Origin: Penium margaritaceum
Lineage: Eukaryota; Streptophyta; Zygnematophyceae; Desmidiales; Peniaceae
Direction of reading: 5' to 3'
DNA: 25,058 nt
NCBI GenBank assembly: GCA_023375785.1
Contig: SZWC01004730.1
Coordinates: forward strand, 72,057-97,114
Shown: positions 9,790-19,377 of the stretch, in pieces
Layout: the number at the start of each line of letters is the position of its first letter
Numbering within the stretch: position 1 is the first letter of the stretch
Program-made: the position numbers and the translations under genes
The notes under the pieces: generated by a model
What the model was told of the DNA's origin: nothing
The model's database searches: none
Seen by the model: only the letters and a program-made list of their open reading frames with translations

Positions 9790-10383
9790 AGGGCGCCTGG
9801 GTGCGGGGCCCGAGCTCCGAAATCCAGTGGTCGAAGGTGGCCACCAGGCTCACGGGAGTAACCTGAGCTCGAGGGGAGCACCTCAGGCTCAGGGACAGGC
9901 ACGACCACAGCTGGTGGGGGCTGGGGCAAGGCAGCCGGTGATGCCATGCGAGGAGATGTGTGTGTGGGGGACACGGGACTGGGTGTGACAACAGGAGCAG
10001 GCAAGACTGGGCCTGACACAGAGGCAGGAGTGCCAGCAGACGCAGGTACAAGAGTAGGCGAGATTGGATCAGACACGGCAACAGGAGTGCCAGCAGACGT
10101 AGGTACTGGCGCAGAATTAGGCACGGGAACAGAAGCAGGGGCACCTGTGGGGTGTGAAATAGGCTGTATGGGCGAGGTCTCTGGACCGACAGCGATGATC
10201 GCGAGGTCATCAAGGACAGGAGACCGAGAGGTGAAGGGGGCTCGAACGGACACATCAGCCTGGTGAGAGGTGCTCGCTGGCGTAGAAGTCTCCCTCATCC
10301 GCCGAGAACTCTCGCAGGTAGGAACATGCGTGGCGGAGAGTGTCGTGATCAAAATCAGGTCACGGTAGGTGAGAACTAGAAAA
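9790..10383 (-). pseudogene. Variable Pro/Thr/Ser-rich linker of element A
   Basis: Between integrase and RT the minus strand encodes a low-complexity stretch such as PTSAGTPVAVSDPI and VPASAGTPASVSGPV, in a different frame from its neighbours, so one shift is needed on each side. It holds a two-unit 57-bp repeat (starts 10015 and 10072). The linker of element B at the same place expanded a different unit (36 bp). Confidence 0.65.
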
Positions 10384-11500
10384 AGAGCGCGTCGCGTGAC
10401 TCAATAACGCGACAACAAGTGGGGTCCCAGAAGCGCCAAGCCTTCAACCGCGGGGAAATGCCGACGAAGGCACACAAATGGCCCCGAGGTGAGACCTTGG
10501 ACCCCTGCTGTTCCTCGGTGTACCACACGGAGGCTAGGGATCCCCAGACGCGAGCGAGACGAAGGTCAGCACGGTGGCCAAACCAGAGCTCATACGATGT
10601 AATATAGTCCGGAAGAGGACCGTGCGGGAGGCGGTTCTAGACCCAAGTCACGTAGGCGAAACCCTCAAAGACAAAGGACTCAGGGAGACCGCACTCATAC
10701 CGCATAGCGCGAACCTCATCCTCCATGGTGCGGTTCCAATGCTCGGAAACACCGTTCTGCTAAGGGGTGGTAGGAGCGGAGACCTGGTGAAAGATCCCGT
10801 GCTCAGCAAAGGATCCGTCCATCTCGCCAAGGAACTCACCGCCGCGATCCGAGCGGAAAGTATGTAGCGTATGACGCGACTGACGCTCAGCCATCACTAG
10901 CCAGAGTCGAACCGCAAGGGCGGCGCCGCTCTTCTGACGCAGGCTGTAGACCCACCGCATCCGGGTAAAGTCATCAGTCAGAGTCAGAACATACCGGCCC
11001 CGATCAGATAGAGACTCGACCGGAAGAGGACCGAGAACGTCTGAGTGGACTAACTCAAGAGGTCGAAGCGCTCGGGAACGAGAGTCAGGGTAGGTGCATC
11101 GGTGCATCTTCCCTTTAGCGCAAAAAAGGCAGTCGGTCTTGGGTGGCTTCTCGAAAGAAGTCGCGTCAAGACTGAGAGCTGGCTATGTCCGAATGAGTTT
11201 CGACACAGTATCGGAGTCCACGTGACACAAACGGCGATGAAGCAACCGCTGGTGTTCCGGAGAAAGAACACCAGTGACAAAGACCCGACCGGAGGAGGAA
11301 GGAGAGCAAGTGGAGGAGGTCCGAGAGACACGATACAGATCATCTACAACTGAGGCACGAAGGACAACACTGCGAGTGTCAGTGGCAGTCACACTCGCTG
11401 AGTCTGCGGCATGCTCCACAGAGAGACCCATCAGTGTGCAGGCACGCATAGAAAGCAGGCTGAGCTCAAGATCAGGCACAAACAACAAGTCGGAAAGGTA
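10384..11500 (-). pseudogene. Integrase of element A
   Basis: The zinc-binding HHCC part is visible as LLHRRLCHV, then CLFCAKGK. The catalytic core follows: LELVHSDVLGPLP (first Asp), TFRSDRGGEF (second Asp) and QNGVSEHWNRT (Glu). The C-terminal part shows ARVWGSLASV and KAWRFWDP. Three TAG codons interrupt it. The one at 10760-10762 sits just before QNG, where copia integrases commonly have Gln (PQQNG), so a CAG to TAG change is likely there. The enzyme would insert the cDNA copy into the genome, but it is broken here. Confidence 0.85.
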
Positions 11501-11768
11501 CAAGGGGCCAGACGGACCGTCGAAACATACAACCCCAANGTGGAGGAGGTCCGAGAGACACGATACAGATCATCTACAACTGAGGCACGAAGGACAACAC
11601 TGCGAGTGTCAGTGGCAGTCACACTCGCTGAGTCTGCGGCATGCTCCACAGAGAGACCCATCAGTGTGCAGGCACGCATAGAAAGCAGGCTGAGCTCAAG
11701 ATCAGGCACAAACAACAAGTCGGAAAGGTACAAGGGGCCAGACGGACCGTCAAAACATACAACCCCAA
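11310..11768. repeat. 229-bp near-perfect direct repeat split by a single N (assembly overlap)
   Basis: 11310-11538 and 11540-11768 are the same sequence with one visible difference (GTCGAAAC against GTCAAAAC), separated by the only N in the window at 11539. Removing one copy plus the N (230 bases) joins the protease frame upstream to the integrase frame downstream, whereas the duplicated state breaks it. Two contig ends that overlap but were not merged explain all of this. Confidence 0.85.
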
Positions 11769-11799
11769 CACCATGGACGGGCAAGGACTGACCAGAGCC

Positions 11800-11997
11800 T
11801 GTACGGACGGAACGGACAGATGTGACAGGACCGAGAACAACAAAATCACTACGACGACATGTCATGTGATGGGTAGCACCAGAATTGATGATCCAAGTGC
11901 CACCGGAGTCACGGCTGGTGAACGTCACTGTACAATGGGCAATGGAACAATCGGCATCTGAGGGACGCTGAGCCGTCATTGGGGAGGAATGACACAT
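11800..11997 (-). pseudogene. Protease of element A with catalytic Asp replaced by Asn
   Basis: Retroviral-type aspartic proteases cut the polyprotein and in copia elements carry a D-S-G-A motif. The minus strand reads WIINSGATHHMTC, followed by the SVRTGSGQSLPVHGVG strand region of the fold. The first residue of the motif is Asn (codon 11886-11884) where the catalytic Asp is expected, a single G to A change. The domain is otherwise recognisable, so this is a point inactivation. Confidence 0.75.
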
Positions 11998-12000
11998 GTA

Positions 12001-13767
12001 TCAAAGATGAGACTCATGAACCCAATCGGTACAGTCAGGCCCATCATCATCACATGCTGACTGTGCTCCCCCACAAGCGTCGTCACGAGCCACAAGAACA
12101 GACGGACTGACAGTCTGTGGACCACCCGACGATGACAACACACTCGCACCTCCCTGAAAGCGGAGCGCCTGAAGGTGTCGGAGCTCAACGATGGTGCGGT
12201 CGCGTGGGTCTGGATCACTGCTACTTGCCGGTGAGGAAGCGGGAACAGCTGCAGTCGTGGCCGCCACGCATCCGGAGGATGGAGAGGATGACGTGTTGGA
12301 CGTGGAACGGAGGGCGTGTGCAGCCTGGAACCCACGAGTAATCCGTGCCCAGTCGAGTGGCTGCTGGCACTCGGTGTAGCGATGGGCGCCTCCACAGTTG
12401 TAGCAGTGAACAGAGCGTCCACTGCTACCACTGGATGACGACTGCTGCTGTGACTGTTGCTGACCTGATCCACGCTTCCCCTTCTTCTTCTTCCCCTGAG
12501 CTGCTGCTGCAACACCCTGTGTCTGAGTGGGCATGGACGGGGCCGAAGAAGAGGAGGAAGATGAGGACGTGATGGAGGATGAAGAAGGAGACTGCAGGAG
12601 GGAAGATGGTGGTGAAGCGACGACTGCTGCAGCAAGAGAAGTCTCCCGATGGGCCACGGCTGCCTCGCGAGCTGAAGTCACCTGGAGGAAGAGCTTATGC
12701 ACCCAGGGGAGAAGCTGTAGAGTAGCTGAAAAGGGCTCGAGGATAGCGTCATTTTACCGTGTGAAGATGTCAGTGTACTCAAGGCGAACTCCGAGCATCA
12801 TCGTATGGAGCGCCCACAGCTGTGTGCCTCCTGATGTCCGAAGGCGTATGTAGATGCGCATGGCGCGGCGCCAATAATCGGCCGCAGGCTCTGCCGGCCC
12901 CTGACGGAGAGAGTGGAAGGCACGCATGTGTACTGCACGAGTGGCGTGCATCTCTGCAGCCAGCAGGGATAAGGCCAGATCCCAACCTCTGCGTGGGTCA
13001 GCGCCAGTGCCTGTGCCTGCCTCACCAAGGAAGGGGCGGAAATCGACAACGGTCTCGCGTGGCATGGCATAGAGGAGTCCGCGCATCGCCCTGGCTGCTG
13101 TCAGCACCTGTGCTGGGTCTGCAGGCTGATACAGGCTATGGTAGTATGGCCACACGCCCTCTGAAGTAGCCCAAACCTGAAAGAGGATCTCCCAGCAGTC
13201 GAAGCCATCCTCACTGACGTACGGTCGAGGTGGTATCTCAAAGTCCTTGGGTTGCCGCTCCGTGGGGAGAGCAACCGCAGGCCGAGGAGGACGAGGGACG
13301 GGGAAGACTCCTGGAAGGGTATAGTCACCGGGATAGTCGGGTGACAATCGTGGCAGAGGAAACCGAGGAGATCTGGTGCCCGTCTGTAGCTGACGGAGGC
13401 GCTCCTGAAGAACTCGAATCTCATGATCCAGGGAGTCGCCTGTCATGCCTGGCATGAATGGATCATCATCCAGGAGGTCAGGAGGTGGTGGGTCAGGTCT
13501 AGCTCCTGTCACGGGTGCCTGAGCCGACTGCTCTGTAGAGACCGCGACGCCGGCAGCTCCCTCGGAAACCTGCCGTGGCACTGTGGACTGGGCACAAAGA
13601 AGATCAGTCAGCGTGCGGATGGCATCACTCTGCTCCCGCTGTAGGCGACGCATCTTATCATGCTGGCTTCGCAGGTCCTCAATGGCCTGCGAGCGTGGGC
13701 TCAGGATCCCAGAAGAAGAGGAGGAGGGATCACCTGTCCCCTTCCCCTTGTTGTCAGACAAGTCCAT
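12001..13767 (-). pseudogene. Gag (nucleocapsid) of element A
   Basis: From ATG 13767 the frame gives a charged, disordered start (DLSDNKGKGTGDP), a helical capsid-like part (WATSEGVWPYYHSLYQPA, AADYWRRAMRIYIRL), then Ser/Gln/Lys-rich sequence and a zinc knuckle CYNCGGAHRYTEC (CX2CX3HX4C pattern, near 12366-12404). Gag packages the RNA. A TAA at 12754-12756 separates capsid from knuckle and a TGA at 12001-12003 separates gag from protease. The frame is the same on both sides of each stop. The TGA might in principle be a gag/pol read-through stop, but the TAA inside gag argues for decay. An upstream in-frame start at 13851 is also possible. Confidence 0.75.
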
Positions 13768-14583
13768 ATCACCTCTCAGTATGGGTCGACAGGTCAGGTT
13801 TGTCAGATTGCAAAAACGTTTGCGTTTCTCGAAGAGTTGAGACGCTGGCAATTTTTTGCTGTCCGGCCAAACATTTGGCTAAGTATGGTGCTGACATTAG
13901 CAGGTGGTTGCTGACGTCAGCACAACCTGATGACGTCAACAAGCAAAAATGCTGACGTCAGCTCGACTCCCCCTCCATTTTTTTCTCTCTCACGGTTCTG
14001 CGTGAGCGTGCAGCCGCTCTGCGACGGCTGCACGGAAGCTGCGCGGAGGCTGCGCAGCAGCTTCCGCTCAGCTGCTGCTGCAGCTGTGCTGTCAACTACA
14101 GCAGCGGATGCGTGGCTACGTGTGGAACAGTGGCAGCAGCGGCTGCACAATGCCGCTACCGCTGCTGCGCGCTACGGCTGCTGCTCGCTGCCGCCACCGC
14201 GCACTGCTATTGTTGCCGCTGCTGCGCTGCTGTTGCTGTAGCTGCTGCTGCTCTACTGATGTCGCGGCTGCTACCACTACATTGCTGTTGCCGCAGCCGT
14301 CGCTACGACTGCGGACGGCGGCTGCACTCACTGCAGCCACTGCGCGTAGCTGTAGTTGCTGCTACGACGCTGCTACTGCCGCTTCTGCTGCTGCTGCTCT
14401 GCTGTTATGCTGCTGCTGGCACAGTGGCAACGCCGCTGCTGCGGTCTCACGTGAAGGGTGTGGGCTGTGTCGACGGCGACCGGCTATCTTCGACAGGCCC
14501 CAGTGGATCTGCTGCAGCGGTGACTCTCATTACTGCTGCTCTGCTACGTCTCTGCTGCGCAGCTCAGTGAGAACTGTCTCACT
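13768..14583 (-). other. Long untranslated leader of element A, with CRE-like palindromes and CTG-rich tract
   Basis: About 0.8 kb separates the PBS from gag. The gag-proximal part (13905-13965) has three TGACGTCA palindromes, and the PBS-proximal part (about 14000-14580) is dominated by imperfect GCTGCTG/CAGCAG runs. Reading frames exist on both strands here, but they are the Ala/Cys/Leu/Ser monotony expected of a trinucleotide tract, not genes. Confidence 0.6.
13912..13960. promoter_or_regulatory. Three TGACGTCA palindromes
   Basis: Perfect 8-bp palindromes lie at 13912-13919, 13931-13938 and 13953-13960. The first and third are embedded in the longer palindrome GCTGACGTCAGC, and a decayed relative (GCTGACATTAGC) lies at about 13890. 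TGACGTCA is the classical CRE/C-box core bound by plant bZIP factors of the TGA class. That an LTR element carries it in the leader suggests an internal enhancer. The role is inferred. Confidence 0.45.
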
Positions 14584-14595
14584 GCTCTGATACCA
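14584..14595 (-). promoter_or_regulatory. Primer binding site (initiator Met-tRNA) of element A
   Basis: The minus strand reads TGGTATCAGAGC, the complement of the 3' end of plant initiator Met-tRNA and the usual primer site of plant copia elements. It abuts the LTR end (TTTTCA) without spacer, which fixes the LTR border at 14596 and the element's orientation. Confidence 0.9.
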
Positions 14596-15233
14596 TGAAA
14601 AGATGCAAGGAAGCTTCCTAGCAATACTCCCTTTGACCAGGCGTCAGTGCCTGATCAGATGGTGACGACAGTGACAAAGTCCTACACGCAACGGCAAGAG
14701 TTTGGCTAGGGGACACAAGGCAAAGTGTCTGAATGCTTCAATAGCATTTGCAGAGAGAGGTGACAAATGACAAGTCCATGGCATAAATACCTGCCGCGGC
14801 GCACGGCGGGTGTCGCACGCGGCGGTCCAAGAGCTGTCCTAAAACCGGCCCAAAACCACTGTTTTGGCCATAACTCTGCGCACACATGTCAGAATGCTAA
14901 GCCGTCTGAACCTAGACGTGGAGGATCACAAGACGGACGCTATGACTGCCCACATGCATGCATCCATCATCAGACGGTGGTCATGCAATGCAAAAACATG
15001 CAAATCGGGCTCATGGCCAGTCCGCCGAAAAGACTCCTACAGGCTGTAGAAAAAACAGCAGGGGGTCTCGGCAGTGTCCAGGGCTCTGGAACGGTAGTCG
15101 GCCCGCTCCCAGCTGGTAGTCCGCCACCAGTCGTCGCACCGGTGTCACCAGGGCCCGCCTCAGGGATCTGCACGAGTATGGACACGGCCGAGTGGTCACA
15201 GTAGACAGTACAAGAACGTCACAAATCACAACA
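14596..15233 (-). mobile_element. 5' LTR of copia element A
   Basis: The inner border is set by the PBS. The outer border is proposed at TGTTGTGATTTG (15233 downward), giving 638 bp with TG...CA ends. A TATA-like TATTTAT lies on the minus strand at 14789-14783. The LTR at 1-672 is a diverged relative in opposite orientation. The bases outside are GGTAC. No matching target duplication is found beyond the B LTR. Confidence 0.75.
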
Positions 15234-15774
15234 GGTACAGCATGCATGTTTTGTGTAAAGTGAGTCATGTGTCAAAAATGTGTGAGAAATGGCTAGGAGA
15301 AAATCCGGAGGCCCGAATAGTGGGTATTGTGGAATTAGGCCGATTCTAAAGGGTACATGTAAGGTATACCCACAAGACCCAAACGTGTGTACGTCTTAGC
15401 CGGTGATCAGAAAAATAAGATCATCTTACCAAGCATTCAGCAGAAGAAGACTCCCCTACTTGTTGACTTGAGGATATTAACGTTTTTCCCAAGAACAGCA
15501 GGAATTATCAGCATGTCGGTGCTGCATGCAACATGTCGACGTGACCATGTTGATAAGATGTAGTGTCGACAGATTTTCAATGCTAGCTTCAGAATTTTTT
15601 TACGCTATAAATGTTTTTGAAACCTCGTCTTTCAAAGTTTTTTTTCATGTTGGGGGGGGGGTGTTGTGTGAGATTTTCACGGAGAGTCGGAGACTTCCCT
15701 GCGTTGAAAGGGAACTTGTTGGGCCCTACTGCTACGGGGCCTAACAGGAGCCCACACATAATTAAAACCATAAT

Positions 15775-15794
15775 ATAGGGGTCTATACCCCTAT
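15775..15794. repeat. 8-bp perfect hairpin, CTAT loop
   Basis: ATAGGGGT (15775-15782) and ACCCCTAT (15787-15794) flank CTAT. Just upstream (15718-15745) GTTGGGCCC and GGGGCCTAAC form an imperfect partner pair. There is no run of T after either hairpin, so a terminator role is not supported. Confidence 0.45.
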
Positions 15795-15880
15795 GTTAAT
15801 TCGGGGTAGGATTGGGATATAATTTGCGTGTAGGGGGGGGTGATTGCGTGTTTTAAAAGAAAAGGAAGAAAGCAGAACAA

Positions 15881-15933
15881 GTGTTTTCGCTCGATTTGGA
15901 AAACGGGTGTTTTCGCTCGATGAGAATCGAGCG
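15881..15933. repeat. 15-bp direct repeat, second copy forming a GAGA-loop hairpin
   Basis: GTGTTTTCGCTCGAT occurs at 15881-15895 and again at 15907-15921. The end of the second copy, CGCTCGAT, pairs perfectly with ATCGAGCG (15926-15933) over the tetraloop GAGA, a GNRA-type loop if transcribed from the plus strand. Confidence 0.5.
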
Positions 15934-17000
15934 ACGACCTCTTTGTTTTCTTTCCAACATGCAAACCCCCTAGTTTGATGCATGATTTTATTTTGTGCAC
16001 GGCCTCCGCCCTCGCAAAACATAGAGAAGTCTAAATGAAATTAGGGGGTTTGTGTGTCGAAAGAAAAAAAAAAGAAAGAGGTAACCGATCGATTGCAATC
16101 CTCGTGTGGAAGCAAGAATTGTGTGGGGGTTTGACATGCCCCACCTTGTTTGGCTCGATCTGTGGCGCATGGCGCTGATCGAGCATGTTGATGGGAGTAA
16201 GGGTTTTTTAGTTTGAATAGCCGAGCGGGAGAGTCCTCTATTCACGCGCCGGGTAGGGAGTTCCTGACTCCTAATGGAATTTTTAGAAGGTTTATCATGC
16301 CCAGTTATGAAACCTTTCACTTTCCATCTGTCCCATTGTATCCATACTTCCCACACCCTGCTGTTTCCAGATTCATCCCCAAGACGTGTTCCGGTGCTGA
16401 TGTAGTCTCCCCGTTTCAGTCTGTCACGAGCAGGAGCCCTAGAAAAACGCACGATCAGGGTCAGCGTCGCCTCCAGGGCTTGCAGGATATTTCGAATCGC
16501 GTGAGGCCCTTTACGATCGAATTAAATATGAAGATCTCGAATGAAATACAGACAAAGAATAGAGCCGTGAGGTTTTCAAGCGCAGTCAAGACGCGTGATC
16601 CTCATAGCAGGTCGACAAGTAGAGCAACGACAGGTGTAAAGGACGGTTCATACCCCTTTGAGGATGTGCCAGTGATGCTTTGAAAGGCTTATCAGCAGTT
16701 GGGCGCTCCCAACTAGCGATTTCAACAGAATCGGAAGTTACAGCCCACCTTCGGACCTAAGTTTGTTGGGTTTTCATGTTCGGTCTTAAAGTTTTCGATT
16801 TCGATCCCACCGTGAAGTTGAACTAGACGTCGAACCCTTGAGTTTGTTCTTCGACTGAACCAAAACTCGTCAGTTGCGAGAGGGATCGGAATCGTAGGCG
16901 AGCGTCGCGAAGTGGCGAACGTTTTCGTTGAGGGCAATGGTTTTCAGCGAGAGCAACCCAACAATCGCGAAGAGATTGTTGGGAGCTCAATTGCGTGCGT

Positions 17001-17050
17001 TGAGCATTTGTCGACCATTTGTTGAGCATTTGTTGAGCATTTGTTGAGCA
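17001..17050. repeat. 11-bp tandem repeat, about 4.5 copies
   Basis: TGAGCATTTGT is repeated from 17001. The second unit is altered (CGACCATTTGT) and the last is partial (TGAGCA). The 11-bp period rotates through all frames, so it is not coding-driven. Confidence 0.75.
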
Positions 17051-18960
17051 GGCGGGGGAGTCGTTGGGCGACGAGGATGTTTCGGCATCTGCAAGGATGC
17101 GATGGACATGCCGCGTAGAAGTCCATACGGACATGGCACTCGCTTCTCTCTCGATCCGATGGACACGACGATGGCGATCGTAAGGTTGAAGTCGCAAAAG
17201 CAACATGCGATGCAGCAGTTAGGGCATGCCTACATTATGCGAACATTTGTTGGACAAGTCGTCGATACTTGAGCAAAAACTAACGAAAAATCATCCGAAT
17301 TTTAAAAAATGAGTGTATACACGTGTGAATTTCGCAGGCCCACTACCCCAATCCAACAAAACAGCCGCACAAAATCGATCCTCAACAAACGAACGATTTC
17401 AGCGACAACCAGGCGCACCCTTTGTCCGCAATTCAATTGACTTCGTAAACGACTTTCACTGGACTTAGCTGGCCCGTCTTTCAACCGCCTTTTGAGCCCG
17501 ACCACAAACGACGTCAATGGCTGCACGTCCGAAGTCGTGTCCTTTCTGTTCGCGCGTGACGTCAAACCAGTATCGTATCTCGCCGGTTATCACTTGAGTC
17601 GGCTGGCGTTTGATGCTAAAAGTTCTTTTATGGACATAACGCCATATGATGCGTTCATGTCCGATAATTTTCAGGCTCATTTCGACCGTGGATCGAGTTT
17701 TTTTCTCCAGTCCACGGCAATAGATCGAAGTACTTTGTCTGGCTCTAACCTCGATTGCACATCTTCGATTCATGGAATGATTCACGTGTCCCAATCGCCA
17801 GTCCGGGGGACAAGTCATCCTCACTTCGTAGGCAGCCCAAAGAATTGAGGATTTGGTCCTCCAGACATCAGAAGTGGACCGCAAATCTGCGGCTAGATAC
17901 ATCTACTTTGATCGACTATTCGAACACTTTTCGAACTGCTGTCAGTGGAAAACAAGCGAAACCGCGCTCTTTCTTTCCATTGAACTGCAGCCGTGGATTC
18001 GTTCGGGACAGTGACTTGTGAGGCAGGGAGTAGTGTGTGGTGCGGAGAATTTTAGAGTTACGAGTGGCTGTCCATGAGAGAGAATATCTCACTTCATTCT
18101 GCTCCACTGAATGAGTTCACTGTTCCCCGTCAAGCCGTCTAACAGCCACAGCTACGATGTCAGCAACCGTCGCTGCCGGAGCGGCTTGACGCGACTCGTG
18201 TCTGCTCACTGCGCGGGGAGCGTCAAGGTCGTCAGTAGTCACGTGTGTGTCTTTCTCTGCTGAACCTGCGTTTGGCATCAGTGGGCCTGGACTACTTTCC
18301 TTGTCTTAAGGTGAAGTCATGGCATGACGTTAATCCTCTCACTTTCCCTATGTTGTCGTGCGGACGATGAATACGCGGAGACGACTGCTAGCGGACAGGT
18401 CCGACGTTGCGACTGGAGGGGATTCCACGCGAACGGGATATTTGCGCTCCGCCGTACCTCGCCGGAAGCGCTTTGCCATCCACCTATTGCGCCCCACATG
18501 AGTACATTGAATGCTTCTACTTTCACCTCGTACCCGAATGTCTCCTCCAAACCGTCTCATAATATTCAGGAGTTGTGGGTTCAGTAAATTTACTCGCACA
18601 TCCGAGGGCCCGAGGTACCGGGGCCTGGGAGATTCCACTTCAACAAAGGCGGAGCTTAGTCTTAAGAAACTATTCGAAAGTGTGAAGCATGATCTTGGTA
18701 GAATAATGAGCCGATCGGGTAGTCCATTACAGTTTATGGAGAGTCTTTGATACAATGTTTCCTTCTCCGAGTCGGTGATGGCCTCGTGCAAAATCGCCCA
18801 TGAGCGAATACAAGAGGCACACTTCCGCGTGGTTCTTCTGCAACCACGCTGCAGCTTCCCTCCAACAATTTCGAGGCGAGGTTTTTCCCGACTTCGCCAA
18901 CCGCAGCAACGACTTGCCGTCGCATAACTGCAGCACTGCCAGCGTCGCTGTAGCTGTCGC
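17051..18960. other. Intergenic DNA upstream of the PADRE gene
   Basis: No gene is supported. Overlapping reading frames of 80-150 codons on both strands resemble no family. A 10-bp inverted repeat, CGTCAAGCCG (18128-18137) and CGGCTTGACG (18182-18191), encloses 44 bp. Sequence nearer 18960 becomes C-rich, as is usual for a 5' leader of the next gene, but no clear TATA box or transcription start can be fixed. Confidence 0.35.
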
Positions 18961-19377
18961 CATTGCGCGACATGGCAATGGCCCGCACGCTGCTCGGCCC
19001 ACTTAGAAAAAGCTCCCAGCTCCGCCTTTCACAGCACAACATCGTTTGCGTCAACCCGGCCACCGAAGCCAAACTCCTCCTCGCCATCACACCAGCCGCT
19101 TTCGCAGCACACAGCCATTGGCAACTTGTTCCTCAGCGCCGCCACCGAAGTACCGGAAGCAGCCGGCCTCCCTTTGATTTGGATGCGTCTCCATCTCAAC
19201 CGCGTCGTGTTCTCGTCTGCCCTCCCTTCGTGCTAACGGGCAGTTCGTCAGTGAGCACCTCTTCGACAGCCTTCGAATCGAGGACAACTGCGGCTCCCGA
19301 TCTTAGACTCCCCTGCCCCCTCCCCCTCGAAGCAGGCGACACCCCCGTCTGTCGCAGCTTTTCAAGAAGCTCCAACA

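Larger units (their letters stand above)
8624..13851 (-). pseudogene. Copia element A polyprotein remnant (gag, PR, IN, RT)
   Basis: On the minus strand the domain order gag, zinc knuckle, protease, integrase, linker, RT is that of Ty1/copia. The frame from 13851 (a likely ATG is at 13767) stays open through gag apart from TAA at 12754-12756 and TGA at 12001-12003. It continues through protease into the duplicated segment at 11310-11768, then through integrase with TAG at 11183-11185, 10760-10762 and 10637-10639. Frameshifts lie near 10383 and 9850-9880, the two ends of the Pro/Thr-rich linker. RT is intact as a long frame, but at 8623/8624 it runs into element B integrase, so the RT end, RNase H and A's own 3' LTR are missing. 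The element cannot move by itself. Confidence 0.88.
15234..17000. other. Non-coding stretch with small hairpins
   Basis: No recognisable gene. Reading frames of about 155 codons near 16213-16683 (+) and 15988-16452 (-) overlap each other and match no family I know. A G-run lies at about 15652-15661, another at 15832-15840. Short inverted repeats lie at 15718-15745, 15775-15794 and 15914-15933. Confidence 0.4.

Noticed and set aside
11310..11768. Genuine tandem duplication inside the retroelement
   Set aside because: The copies differ at one base, are separated by the only N, and duplication breaks a frame that collapse repairs. An assembly overlap is simpler.
707..12756. TAG as a sense codon (Gln), as in some green algae and ciliates, because many in-frame stops are TAG at Gln-like positions
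   Set aside because: In those codes TAA is also read as Gln, yet the PADRE gene ends naturally at TAA, and the elements also carry TGA and TAA stops and frameshifts. Ordinary decay explains the pattern.
14100..14590. Coding genes of 150-160 codons in the CTG-rich stretch
   Set aside because: Frames are open on both strands and consist of Ala/Cys/Leu/Ser monotony from trinucleotide repeats inside a retroelement leader.
16200..16290. Possible tRNA-like fold around GCCGAGCGGGAGAG
   Set aside because: No complete cloverleaf, anticodon stem or TTC-type arm could be drawn.
15988..16683. Organelle-derived insert (the reading frames have an organellar look)
   Set aside because: No conserved organelle gene, tRNA or rRNA segment could be recognised. 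Only a database search could decide.
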